NCBI RefSeq assembly: GCF_040654195.1
Contig: NZ_JBFAHM010000023.1
Location: 1 to 64,000, forward strand
Origin: Hamadaea sp013361475
Lineage (GTDB): Bacteria; Actinomycetota; Actinomycetes; Mycobacteriales; Micromonosporaceae
Direction of reading: 5' to 3'
DNA: 64,000 bases
The position numbers and the translations under genes are program-made. Shown one piece after another: positions 43,714 to 51,981 of this stretch. The stretch's first letter is position 1. Each line of letters starts with the position of its first letter. The notes below the pieces were generated by a model. That model had not been told where the DNA came from and searched no databases. It saw only the letters and a list, made by a program, of their open reading frames with translations.

Positions 43714-44508
43714 TCACCAGGCGGTCCAGCCGCCGTCGACCACGACGTTCGCGCCGGTCGTGTAGCTGGACCGCGGTGACGCCAGGAACAACAGCGCGGT
43801 GGCGATCTCCTCGGGCGACCCCACCCGCCCCAACGGGGAGTGCTCGCCGAGCGCTTTGAGGAATTCCGGGTCGCCCCCGCCGGGGAATGCCCCTGGCGTG
43901 AGGGCGTTGACGCGTACCCCTTGGGGGGCGAGCTCGACCGCCGCGTAGCGGGTGAGTTGCAGCAGGCCTGCCTTGACCGCGCCGTAGTAGGGCGGGTTGA
44001 CCTGCTCGGGGCTCGCGTAGAGCGAGGGGCGCGGACTGACCAGACCGTACATCGACGACACGGTGATGACCGCGGGCGACGAGTCGGCGGCCGCGCGGAC
44101 CAGCAGGTCACGGGTGGCCGCGAGCAGCCGCTGGAACGCCGCGAGGGCGAGGTCGGCGGCCTGGGTGAAGTCTTCCGTGCGGGCCGTGGCGAGGGTGCCG
44201 CCGCGCCCGACGTGGGCGTTGTGCACCAGAACGTCCACACGGCCGGGGCCGACGCTCAGCGCCACCCCGAGCGCCTGCACGTCGTCCGGGTCGGTCACGT
44301 CGCAGCGGGCCGCGACCGCCGAGAGCCCGTCGGCCAGCAGCTCCTCCGTGAGGGCGTCCAGCCGGGTCTGGTCGCGGCCGACCAGCCAGACCTGCGCGCC
44401 CGCGGTGGCCAACGTCCGGGCCATGACCCGGCCGAGCCGCCCGGTCGCGCCGGTCACGACCGCGATCTTGCCGGACAGGCCGAACAGAGACTCGGGCGTC
44501 AGATTCAT
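43714..44508 (-). CDS. SDR oxidoreductase of the Pse locus (PtmA-like)
   Basis: 264 aa classical SDR. GATGRLG (about residues 20-26) binds NAD(P); VSSMYG and YYGAVK (Tyr about 173) hold the catalytic triad. SDRs of this kind sit in pseudaminic/legionaminic loci of flagellated bacteria (PtmA), where they tailor the sugar or its substituent. ATG at 44508 follows GGGGGAG and overlaps the aldo/keto reductase stop (ATGA), so it is in the pseH-pseI operon. Confidence 0.85.
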   Translation of the reverse strand: MNLTPESLFGLSGKIAVVTGATGRLGRVMARTLATAGAQVWLVGRDQTRLDALTEELLADGLSAVAARCDVTDPDDVQALGVALSVGPGRVDVLVHNAHVGRGGTLATARTEDFTQAADLALAAFQRLLAATRDLLVRAAADSSPAVITVSSMYGLVSPRPSLYASPEQVNPPYYGAVKAGLLQLTRYAAVELAPQGVRVNALTPGAFPGGGDPEFLKALGEHSPLGRVGSPEEIATALLFLASPRSSYTTGANVVVDGGWTAW

Positions 44509-45389
44509 CGCGCGCTCCCCCACGTGCTCGGGTCAAGCAGCTGCGCGGGCAGCTCCGGCAGCCGATCCAGCAGCATCTCGCGCTCGGCCGCCGCGAGCCC
44601 CGGCCGGCTCGCGAGCCGCACGTTCTCCTCGATCTGGTCCAGCGTCTCGGCCCCGATCACGACCGAGGTCACCCACGGCAGCCCCAAGGTGTACGCGACG
44701 CAGAGGCCGGCCCGGTTGGGAAAGCGCAGGTCGGCCGCGACCTCGTCGAGGGTCGCGACCACGGCGTCCCGCTGGGTGTCCGGGACGTGCGGCCAGCGGG
44801 CGGCGGTCCCGGCGGCGAGCAGTCCTTGCAGGTAGACGCTGCGAACGGTCACGACGACGTCGCCGCTGAGCGCCTCGGCGACCTGCGGCGTGAGCCAGCG
44901 GCGGTCGAGCACGTTGCACGGCAGCTGGACGTAGCCGAGGTCGGACAGCCGGGCGACGGCGAGCAGTTCGGCCGGATTCTGCACGGAGACGCCGATCCGG
45001 TCGGCCTGCCCGGCGTCCTTCACCTTCCGCAGCCCGTCCCAGGCCTGCGGGACGTCGGCCGCCCGGTGCAGCAGGAAAGTGGCCGACTTCTCGCGCAACG
45101 CGGTCAGGCTGGCCTGAACGCCCGCCGGCACATCGGTCTCCCCCGGTGCGAGCTTGGTGATCACCTGCGGCTTGACCGACGCCGCACCGATCCGCGCTTC
45201 GCTCTCGCCGTACGCCCGCGCAGTGTCCACATGGGTCACGCCGAGGTCGGCCGCGCGGCGGAGGAGGGCGTCGACCGCAGCCTGATCGAGATCGCCGGTC
45301 GTGTTGGCGATCCCGTACGCCATCCCCAGCTGGGCCGCGCCGAGAACCAGGGCGGACTGGCGATAGCCGCCCTGGTCGCGTACGGGCAA
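44505..45389 (-). CDS. Aldo/keto reductase of the Pse locus
   Basis: 294 aa TIM-barrel AKR. The catalytic Asp and Tyr are in THVDTARAYGESEARIG (about residues 46-62), Lys in VITKLAP (about 76) and His in FLLHRAAD (about 105). It reduces an aldehyde or ketone with NADPH; in this operon a nonulosonic-acid precursor or the aldehyde of the LuxCE-type system are both possible substrates. The start is uncertain: TTG at 45389 is the only common start codon after the pseI stop; a CTG overlapping that stop is the alternative. Confidence 0.82.
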   Translation of the reverse strand: MPVRDQGGYRQSALVLGAAQLGMAYGIANTTGDLDQAAVDALLRRAADLGVTHVDTARAYGESEARIGAASVKPQVITKLAPGETDVPAGVQASLTALREKSATFLLHRAADVPQAWDGLRKVKDAGQADRIGVSVQNPAELLAVARLSDLGYVQLPCNVLDRRWLTPQVAEALSGDVVVTVRSVYLQGLLAAGTAARWPHVPDTQRDAVVATLDEVAADLRFPNRAGLCVAYTLGLPWVTSVVIGAETLDQIEENVRLASRPGLAAAEREMLLDRLPELPAQLLDPSTWGSAR

Positions 45390-45397
45390 CGGGGTGC

Positions 45398-46447
45398 TCA
45401 GATGAGGTCCCAGCTCAGCGGGGTGCCCTTGGCGGCGTCGCGGGTGAAGGTGCGGCCGAGGACCTTGTCGATCTCGATCGGGGGCAGGCCGTTGGCGGGC
45501 CGGATCGAGCGGACGTTGGCCGGGGTGACCGGGTCGCCGGCCTTGACGTCCTCCACGACGTAGAGCGAGCGGCGGAAGCGCAGGCCTTCCTTCTCCGACT
45601 CGGTCGGGCCGATGTGCGTGGAACCGAGGGCGAGCCAGGCGCGCTCGGATTCGTCGACCAGGGCGCGCATCTCGGCCGGGGTCATGGAGAACGCCGAGTC
45701 GACGCCGCCGTCCTCGCGGGCCAGGGTGATGTGCTTTTCGATCACGGTCGCGCCGAACGCCACCGACGCGATCGGTACGCCGATCCCGAGCGTGTGATCG
45801 GACAGGCCGACCTGGACGTCGAAGGTCTCGGCCAGGATCGGGATGCGGCGCAGGTTGGAGTCCTGCGGCGGCGACGGATACGACGCGGTGCAGGCCAGCA
45901 GCACGATCTGGGTCGCGCCCGCGCCACGGGCGGTGTCCAGCGCGTGCGCGATGTCGGCCACGCTGGCCATACCGGTGGAGATGATCAACGGTTTGCCGGT
46001 CTGCGCGGCCAGCCGGATCAGCGGCAGGTCGACCAGCTCCGACGAGGCGATCTTGTACGCCGGCGCGCCCAACGATTCGAGAAGTTCGATCGCGGTCGGG
46101 TCGAACGGGGCGGAGAACACGGTCAACCCGTGCGACGCGGCCCGGTCGAAGATCGGCTTGTGCCACTCGAACGGCGTATGCGCCTTCTGGAACAGCTGGT
46201 ACAGCGACTCGCCACCCCACAGATCGTGCCCGGCCGAGATCCGGAACTCCGGGGTGTCGACGTCGATGGTGATCGTGTCCGGCGTGTATGTCTGCAGCTT
46301 CAACGCGTGCGCGCCGGACTCGGCGACCGCGTCGACGATCTGCAACGCCCGGTCCAGGGAACCGTTGTGGTTGCCCGACATCTCGGCGATGATGAACGGC
46401 CGATGCCCCGGCCCGATCAGATGGTCACCGATCTTGATCTCGGTCAC
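45398..46447 (-). CDS. pseI: PseI pseudaminic acid synthase
   Basis: 349 aa NeuB family. The TIM barrel carries FIIAEMSGNHNGSLDRAL (about residues 15-32), KLQTYTPDT and IEKHITL; the C-terminal SAF/antifreeze-like domain covers about 285-349. It condenses phosphoenolpyruvate with 6-deoxy-AltdiNAc to make pseudaminic acid. The KIGDHLIGPGHRPFIIAEMS start is PseI-like rather than NeuB- or LegI-like. GTG overlaps the pseH stop (GTGA). Confidence 0.92.
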   Translation of the reverse strand: MTEIKIGDHLIGPGHRPFIIAEMSGNHNGSLDRALQIVDAVAESGAHALKLQTYTPDTITIDVDTPEFRISAGHDLWGGESLYQLFQKAHTPFEWHKPIFDRAASHGLTVFSAPFDPTAIELLESLGAPAYKIASSELVDLPLIRLAAQTGKPLIISTGMASVADIAHALDTARGAGATQIVLLACTASYPSPPQDSNLRRIPILAETFDVQVGLSDHTLGIGVPIASVAFGATVIEKHITLAREDGGVDSAFSMTPAEMRALVDESERAWLALGSTHIGPTESEKEGLRFRRSLYVVEDVKAGDPVTPANVRSIRPANGLPPIEIDKVLGRTFTRDAAKGTPLSWDLI

Positions 46448-46959
46448 TTCCTCTTCCCCTTCTTCCGGTCGGCGGCGCTCAGCTCGGTCCAGACCACTTC
46501 CTGCGGAACCCCGTCGACCTCGCGCTCGTAACGCCGGGTCTCGGTGAACCCCATCCGCTTGTGCAACTGCAACACCGGGGTGTTCCAGGCGAGCGTCTCG
46601 CCGCCGATCAGCTCGGCCTGGAGCACGTCGAAGGCGTACTCGACGGCGTCGGACTCCAGCTGCACCCAGGCGGGCAACAACTCGCCCCTGGCTTGGAGCG
46701 TCTGGTTGTCGAGGTAGAACCCCCAGACAACGCCCTCCTCTGCCGCGTTCCGGGCGTCGAAGCTGACCACCCCGGCCGGCGTACCCCGCCACTCGAAGAT
46801 CAGCACCCGCCGCTGCGGATCCTGGGCGACGGCAGCCCACCACCCGGCGTGCTCCTCCGGGCGGATCTCGTGCGTCGTGAAGCTCACCTTGCGTACTTCG
46901 GGGTGATTGCGCCAGGTCAGGACGAGGTCCCGGTCGGAATCGGTCGCGTCGCGCAGCAC
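46444..46959 (-). CDS. pseH: PseH-like GNAT N-acetyltransferase
   Basis: 171 aa. GNAT fold with the WRNHPEVRKVSF N-terminal motif (about residues 16-27) seen in PseH and related sugar N-acyltransferases. It should acetylate the 4-amino group of the PseC product before UDP removal. GTG at 46959 has a TAGGAT -10 box 6 nt upstream, so translation looks leaderless. It is the first gene of pseH-pseI-AKR-SDR and supplies the step missing from pseBCFG. Confidence 0.85.
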   Translation of the reverse strand: MLRDATDSDRDLVLTWRNHPEVRKVSFTTHEIRPEEHAGWWAAVAQDPQRRVLIFEWRGTPAGVVSFDARNAAEEGVVWGFYLDNQTLQARGELLPAWVQLESDAVEYAFDVLQAELIGGETLAWNTPVLQLHKRMGFTETRRYEREVDGVPQEVVWTELSAADRKKGKRK

Positions 46960-46965
46960 CCGACG

Positions 46966-47073
46966 ATCCTAGCCCGGTGGGTTGTTCCGCCTCGTCGCCG
47001 GGCCGACGCGCACCCCTAGGGGCGGAAATCGGTAACTCGCCGGATCACAGGACTCCCAGGATGCGTCTAGGTT
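46966..47073. promoter_or_regulatory. Divergent leaderless promoters of pseH and the ABC exporter
   Basis: Minus strand: TAGGAT (46971-46966), 6 nt before the pseH GTG. Plus strand: TAGGTT (47068-47073), 7 nt before the exporter GTG. CCCCTAGGGG (47013-47022), a perfect palindrome, lies between them. Neither has a good -35 box. Confidence 0.45.
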
Positions 47074-47080
47074 GACGACC

Positions 47081-48010
47081 GTGACACTGATCGCGACCGA
47101 GTCGCTCACCAAGCGCTACGCGAACGGCGTACTGGCGCTCAGCGAATTCACGGTCCAGGTGCAGCCCGGCGTCGTCGGCCTCGTCGGGGCCAACGGGGCC
47201 GGCAAGTCGACGCTGATCAAGATCCTGCTGGGTCTGGTCGAGCCGACCGCCGGCGGCGTACGCGTGCTGGGCCTGGATCCGAAGACGCAGGCGGAGAAGA
47301 TCCGCGCCCGAGTCGGCTACATGCCGGAGCACGACACGTTGCCGCCAGACCTGGCCGCGGCCGAGTTCGTGACGCACATGGCCCGCATGAGCGGGCTGCC
47401 GAAGGTCGCCGCGCGGGAGCGGGCTTCCGAGGCGCTGCGCCACGTCGGCCTCTACGAGGAGCGGTTCCGCCAGATCGGCGGCTACTCCACCGGCATGAAG
47501 CAGCGGGTCAAGCTGGCCCAGGCGCTCGTGCACGATCCCGACTTGCTGCTCCTCGACGAGCCGACGAACGGGCTCGACCCGGCCGGGCGGGACGCCATGC
47601 TCGGCCTGATCCACCGGATCGGCAGCGAGTTCGGCATCTCCCTCGTCGTCTGCTCGCATCTGCTCGGCGAGGTCGAGCGGATCTGTGACTCGCTGGTCGC
47701 GATCGACGGCGGCCGGTTGTTGCGTGCCGACAGCGTGGCGACCATGACGACCGTCAGCGACGTGCTGGCCGTCGAGGTCTCCGAGGGGCAGCCGGAACTC
47801 GCGGCCGCCTTGCGCGCCCAAGGGCTGCCGGTCCGCGAGGAGTCGCACCTCATTCTCGTGCCGTTGTCCGGCGACGGCACCTACGACCAGATCATCGGCG
47901 AGGTGGCCCGGCTGGATCTGCCGTTGCACCGGCTCGACCTGCGCCGCCACCGGATCGCCGAGCTGTTCGCGACGGCCTCCCCGAGTGTTCAGGAGGCCGC
48001 CGATGTCTGA
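47081..48010 (+). CDS. ABC-2 exporter ATP-binding protein 1
   Basis: 309 aa. Walker A GANGAGKST (about residue 36), signature YSTGMKQR (about 135), Walker B LLLLDEPTNGLDP (about 155) and a C-terminal extension. This is the DRA/ABC-2 export type, not a sugar importer. GTG at 47081 is chosen because of the TAGGTT box 7 nt upstream; TTG at 47072 would add three residues. First of four overlapping genes that give two ATPase-permease pairs. Confidence 0.9.
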   Translation: MTLIATESLTKRYANGVLALSEFTVQVQPGVVGLVGANGAGKSTLIKILLGLVEPTAGGVRVLGLDPKTQAEKIRARVGYMPEHDTLPPDLAAAEFVTHMARMSGLPKVAARERASEALRHVGLYEERFRQIGGYSTGMKQRVKLAQALVHDPDLLLLDEPTNGLDPAGRDAMLGLIHRIGSEFGISLVVCSHLLGEVERICDSLVAIDGGRLLRADSVATMTTVSDVLAVEVSEGQPELAAALRAQGLPVREESHLILVPLSGDGTYDQIIGEVARLDLPLHRLDLRRHRIAELFATASPSVQEAADV

Positions 48011-48881
48011 GTCGGGCGTCATCCACGACATCGGCTACCAGCGCTACTCCGGGCCGCGGCTCGGCCGCGGGTATGCCGTCCGCTCGCTCTACGTGCACAG
48101 CCTGCGGACCGCGTTCGGGTTCGGGCGCAGCGCCAAAGCCAAGATCTTCCCCTGGTTCGCCGCCGGGATCGCGCTACTCGTGGCCGTGATCGTCACGGCG
48201 GTACGCGCACAGGCGGGCCGTCCGGTGCTCTCCTACACCTCGTACGCCGACGCGATCTCGGTTCTCGTCGTGCTGTTCTGTGCGGTCATCGGCCCTGAGC
48301 TGGTGTCCCGGGATCTGCGTTCCGGCGTCCTGCCGCTCTACTTCTCCCGGCCGATGACCCGGGCGGACTACGCGCTGGCGAAGCTTGCCGCGACGGTGTC
48401 CGCCGCCTGGCTGCTGCTGGCGATGCCGCTGACCATCATGTTCCTCGGTGGAGCGTTCGGGGCGGGCGGCGCGAAGGAGATCTGGACCGAGATCGGCCGG
48501 TACGCCGCCGGCCTGGGCTACGCCGCGCTGTACGCGCTGCTCTTCGGCGCGATCGCGACGCTGGTCGGGTCGCTGGCCAGCCGCCGGGCGGTGGCCGCGG
48601 CGATCATCGCGGGCTTCTTCCTCATGACCTCCGCGGTCGCCGGGGTGGTCTCCGGCATCGCCTTCGCCACGGACAGCACGACGTTGCAGCACGCGTTCGG
48701 TCTGCTGAGCCCGGCGACCCTGCTCCAGGGCGTTCACGCGTGGGCGATCGCCGATCAGCCGGGCGACCTGGAAACCATCCCGGTGGGCGACCTCGGCCCG
48801 ATCTACGGCCTGGTCCTCGTGGCCGCCCTCGCCGTGTGCACCCTCCTCCTGCTGGCCCGCTACCGGAAGGTGGCCCGATGA
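48003..48881 (+). CDS. ABC-2 type permease 1
   Basis: 292 aa with about six membrane segments. The cytoplasmic N-terminus has IHDIGYQRYSGPRLGRGYAV (about residues 6-25), a motif of a known group of ABC-2 permeases. The conserved SRPMTRADY and the exterior glycine loops fit the family. ATG follows AGGAGG and overlaps the ATPase gene by 8 bp. Substrate unknown. Confidence 0.88.
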   Translation: MSESGVIHDIGYQRYSGPRLGRGYAVRSLYVHSLRTAFGFGRSAKAKIFPWFAAGIALLVAVIVTAVRAQAGRPVLSYTSYADAISVLVVLFCAVIGPELVSRDLRSGVLPLYFSRPMTRADYALAKLAATVSAAWLLLAMPLTIMFLGGAFGAGGAKEIWTEIGRYAAGLGYAALYALLFGAIATLVGSLASRRAVAAAIIAGFFLMTSAVAGVVSGIAFATDSTTLQHAFGLLSPATLLQGVHAWAIADQPGDLETIPVGDLGPIYGLVLVAALAVCTLLLLARYRKVAR

Positions 48882-49789
48882 AGGTCGAACTCGACGGCGT
48901 CTCCAAGTGGTACGGCAACCTCGTCGCCGTCAACGACATCTCGATGGTCCTGGCGCCCGGCGTGACCGGCCTGCTCGGGCCGAACGGCGCGGGCAAGACG
49001 ACCGTGCTGCACATGATGGCCGGTTTCCTCGCCCCGTCCCGGGGTCAGGTGCTGGTCGACGGGCAACCGTCGTGGCGCAACCCGCCCGTGTACGCCAAAC
49101 TCGGGCTCGTCAGCGAGCGGGAGGCGGTGCACGGCTTCCTCACGGCGTACGAGTTCGTGCTGGCCAGCGCCAAGATGCAACGGCTGCCCGACCCGGCCGC
49201 CGCCGCGCGCCGGGCGCTGGACCTGGTCGAGATGACCCCGGCGCAGGACCGGCGGATCGAGACCTACTCCAAGGGCATGCGGCAGCGGACCCGGGTGGCG
49301 GCGGCGCTGGTGCACGATCCGGCGGTGCTCCTGCTCGACGAGCCGTTCAACGGCATGGACCCCCGGCAGCGACTGCACATGATGGAGTTGCTGCACCGGA
49401 TGGGCGAACAGGGCCGCACGGTGCTGTTCAGCTCGCACATCCTGGAGGAGGTCGAGCAGGTCTCCGGCACGGTGCAGGTGATCGTGGCGGGGCGGCTGGC
49501 CGCCTCGGGCGACTTCCGCAGCATCCGGCGGCTGATGACGAACCGCCCGCATGTCTTCACCATCCAGTCCAGTGACGACCGCCGGCTGGCGGTGGCGCTG
49601 ATGGGTGAGGCGTCGGTGGCGGGCGTCGACGTCGACGCGAAACTCGGCCTGACGGTACGCGCGTCCGACTACGGGACGTTCACCCGCTCGCTGCCGAAGA
49701 TCGCCCTGTCGACGGGCGTCCGGGTGCACCGGCTGATCCCCGCCGACGAGTCCCTGGAGAGCGTCTTCTCCTACCTCATCGCGGCCTGA
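48878..49789 (+). CDS. ABC-2 exporter ATP-binding protein 2
   Basis: 303 aa. Walker A GPNGAGKTT (about residue 35), signature YSKGMRQR (about 130), Walker B VLLLDEPFNGMDP (about 150), H-loop SSHILEEV. ATGA overlap with permease 1. It most likely pairs with the permease encoded next. Confidence 0.9.
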   Translation: MKVELDGVSKWYGNLVAVNDISMVLAPGVTGLLGPNGAGKTTVLHMMAGFLAPSRGQVLVDGQPSWRNPPVYAKLGLVSEREAVHGFLTAYEFVLASAKMQRLPDPAAAARRALDLVEMTPAQDRRIETYSKGMRQRTRVAAALVHDPAVLLLDEPFNGMDPRQRLHMMELLHRMGEQGRTVLFSSHILEEVEQVSGTVQVIVAGRLAASGDFRSIRRLMTNRPHVFTIQSSDDRRLAVALMGEASVAGVDVDAKLGLTVRASDYGTFTRSLPKIALSTGVRVHRLIPADESLESVFSYLIAA

Positions 49790-49803
49790 TTGCGGAGTAC
49801 GCC

Positions 49804-50517
49804 ATGAATCTCACCATCGCATCGATCACCTTGCGTGGTCTTCTCGGCCGCGCCCGGTTCCTCTGGCTGCTGCCGCTCCCCTTGGTCATGCTCGGCCTGG
49901 CCTGGCTGGCCAAGGCGCTCGGCGCGGATGCCGACGACTGGACCGGGCCGATCGTCGGCGGGCTCGGCATCGCCGTCGTGCTCCCGGTGATGGCCCTGAT
50001 CGTCGGGACCGGCGTGCTCGGCTCCGAGATCGACGACGGGACCGTCGTGCACATCCTGACCAAGCCGTTGCCCCGCTGGGAGATCATCCTCGCCAAGCTC
50101 GCCGTCGCCACCGGGGTCACCGCCCTGGTCGCCGGGGTGCCGCTGTTCCTGGTGGGCCTGATGGCCGACGGCGTACGCCTCGGCCTCGGGCTGTTCGTCG
50201 CCGCCGCGGCCGGCGCGCTGGCGTACTGCGCCTTGTTCCTGGCGCTGAGCCTGCTCACCCGGCGGCCGGTGCTCGTCGGGCTGGCGTACGTGCTGCTCTG
50301 GGAGGGTCTGCTGGGCAACCTGCTCAAGGGGACTCGGCTGCTGTCGGTCCAGCAGAACGTCGTCGCCCTCGCCGACGCCGTCTCCGGATCGGATCTCGTC
50401 AAGGGGACCATCTCGACACCGTTCGCGATCGGCGCCGTCGCCGTCTTCGCGATCGGCGGAACGTGGCTGGCGATCGACCGGCTCCGCTCGTTCAGCGTCG
50501 CGGGCGAGACCTCCTGA
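49804..50517 (+). CDS. ABC-2 type permease 2
   Basis: 237 aa with six membrane segments and the ABC-2 motif VGTGVLGSEIDDGTVVHILT (about residues 65-85) followed by KPLPRWEIILAK. ATG follows GGAG. Last gene of the exporter operon; a strong terminator lies 15 bp downstream. Location beside the Pse locus is suggestive only, as Wzm/Wzt-type sugar exporters look different. Confidence 0.88.
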   Translation: MNLTIASITLRGLLGRARFLWLLPLPLVMLGLAWLAKALGADADDWTGPIVGGLGIAVVLPVMALIVGTGVLGSEIDDGTVVHILTKPLPRWEIILAKLAVATGVTALVAGVPLFLVGLMADGVRLGLGLFVAAAAGALAYCALFLALSLLTRRPVLVGLAYVLLWEGLLGNLLKGTRLLSVQQNVVALADAVSGSDLVKGTISTPFAIGAVAVFAIGGTWLAIDRLRSFSVAGETS

Positions 50518-50531
50518 CGCGACGGCAGACG

Positions 50532-50567
50532 ACGGGGGGCGGCGTTCTCGCGAACGCCGCCCCCCGT
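50532..50567. terminator. Strong bidirectional terminator
   Basis: ACGGGGGGCGGCGTTC and GAACGCCGCCCCCCGT form a perfect 16-bp stem with a TCGC tetraloop, followed by TCTGTT. It separates the convergent exporter operon and GH1 gene. Confidence 0.85.
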
Positions 50568-50592
50568 TCTGTTACCCCCTCACAGGGAACCT

Positions 50593-51981
50593 TTAGAGAG
50601 AGTTCGTCGAGATCACGCGGCGGTACCAGCGCGCGCTCTCCTTGAGCCGCCGCTCCTGGGTGGCGTAGTCCACGTGGACCAGACCGAACCGCTTGTCGTA
50701 GCCGTACGCCCACTCGAAGTTGTCCAGCAGCGACCAGGCGAGGTAGCCCCGCAGGTCGACGCCGTCGGTGACGGCCCGGTGCGCCGCCCGCAGGTGCGAG
50801 GCGAGGAACCCGATCCGCTCGGTGTCCTCGATCTCGTCGCCCACCACGACGTCCGGGAAGGACGCGCCGTTCTCCGTGATGATGATCGGCGTCTTCGCGT
50901 AATCCCCGCCGAGCCGCTTGAGCAGCACGTGCAGGCCATCCGGATCGATGGGCCAGTCCATCCCCGTCCGGGGCAGGTCGGGGTCGAGGAACTCCACGCC
51001 CTCGGTCCCCGGGAACTGCGCCGAACCCGGCGCTCCCACCTTCGCCGCGACCAGCGTCGGCATGTAGTAGTTCACGCCCAGGAAGTCGATCGGGGCGTTG
51101 ATCGTCGCGAGGTCGCCCTCCTGGATGTGCGTACCGCCGGTGAACCGCTCGACGACCTCCAGCATGTCGGCCGGGTAGCGGCCGAGCAGCAGCGGGTCGA
51201 GGAAGATCCGGTTGTGCAGGCCGTCCACCCGCGCCGCCGCCTCGACGTCGTGGCGGTCCCGGGCGTCCCGGGGGAACACCGGGCTCAGGTTCACCGTCAC
51301 CGACACCTCGCGGGCGCCGGCCGCGCGCAACCGGCTCGCCGCCAGGCCGTGGCCCAGCATCAGGTGGTGCGCGGCCCGGAACGCGGCATCCGGTTCGGTA
51401 CGCCCCGGAGCGTGGTTGCCGGAGGCGTACCCGAGGAACGCCGAGCACCACGGTTCGTTGAGCGTCGTCCACGTCGGTACGCGGTCGCCGAGCCGGTGGA
51501 ACGCCGCGATCGCGTAGTCGGCGAACGCTTCGGCGGTCCCCCGGCTCGTCCAGCCACCCCGGTCCTCCAGGATCTGCGGCAGATCCCAGTGATAGAGGGT
51601 GGCCATGGGGGCGATCCCGGCGGCGAGCAGCTCGTCGACGAGGCGGTCGTAGAAGTCCAGCCCTCGCGGGTTCATCGGGCCGGTGCCGTCCGGGATCACC
51701 CGGGGCCAGGCGATGGAGAACCGGTAGGTGCCCACCCCCAGCTCCCGCATGATCGCCACGTCGTCGGCGTACCGGTGGTAGTGGTCGCACGCGACGTCGC
51801 CGGTGTGCCCGCCGTCCACGAGTCCCGGCGTACGCGAGAACGTGTCCCAGATGGACGGGGTGCGCCCGTCCTCGCGGGAAGCGCCCTCGATCTGGTACGC
51901 CGCCGTCGCGACGCCCCAGCGGAAGCCCACCGGGAAGGTGACGGAGGCGGAGGCCTCGGTGCGGTCCTGGGTCGTTGTCAT
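50593..51981 (-). CDS. GH1 beta-glucosidase (BglC-like)
   Basis: 462 aa, family 1. The acid/base Glu is in TTLNEPWCSAF (about residue 175) and the nucleophile Glu in IIITENGASF (about 367). No signal peptide, so it splits imported beta-glucosides in the cytoplasm. ATG at 51981 overlaps the permease stop (ATGA). It is the last gene of a binding protein-permease-permease-GH1 operon, the order of the cebEFG-bglC cellobiose operon of Streptomyces; beside GH30 and GH16 glucanases the substrate may instead be gentio- or laminari-oligosaccharides. Confidence 0.94.
   Translation of the reverse strand: MTTTQDRTEASASVTFPVGFRWGVATAAYQIEGASREDGRTPSIWDTFSRTPGLVDGGHTGDVACDHYHRYADDVAIMRELGVGTYRFSIAWPRVIPDGTGPMNPRGLDFYDRLVDELLAAGIAPMATLYHWDLPQILEDRGGWTSRGTAEAFADYAIAAFHRLGDRVPTWTTLNEPWCSAFLGYASGNHAPGRTEPDAAFRAAHHLMLGHGLAASRLRAAGAREVSVTVNLSPVFPRDARDRHDVEAAARVDGLHNRIFLDPLLLGRYPADMLEVVERFTGGTHIQEGDLATINAPIDFLGVNYYMPTLVAAKVGAPGSAQFPGTEGVEFLDPDLPRTGMDWPIDPDGLHVLLKRLGGDYAKTPIIITENGASFPDVVVGDEIEDTERIGFLASHLRAAHRAVTDGVDLRGYLAWSLLDNFEWAYGYDKRFGLVHVDYATQERRLKESARWYRRVISTNSL

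Noticed and set aside
34690..46959. Flagellin glycosylation island
   Set aside because: No flagellin, Maf/motility or flagellar gene is seen, so a surface polymer is the safer reading.
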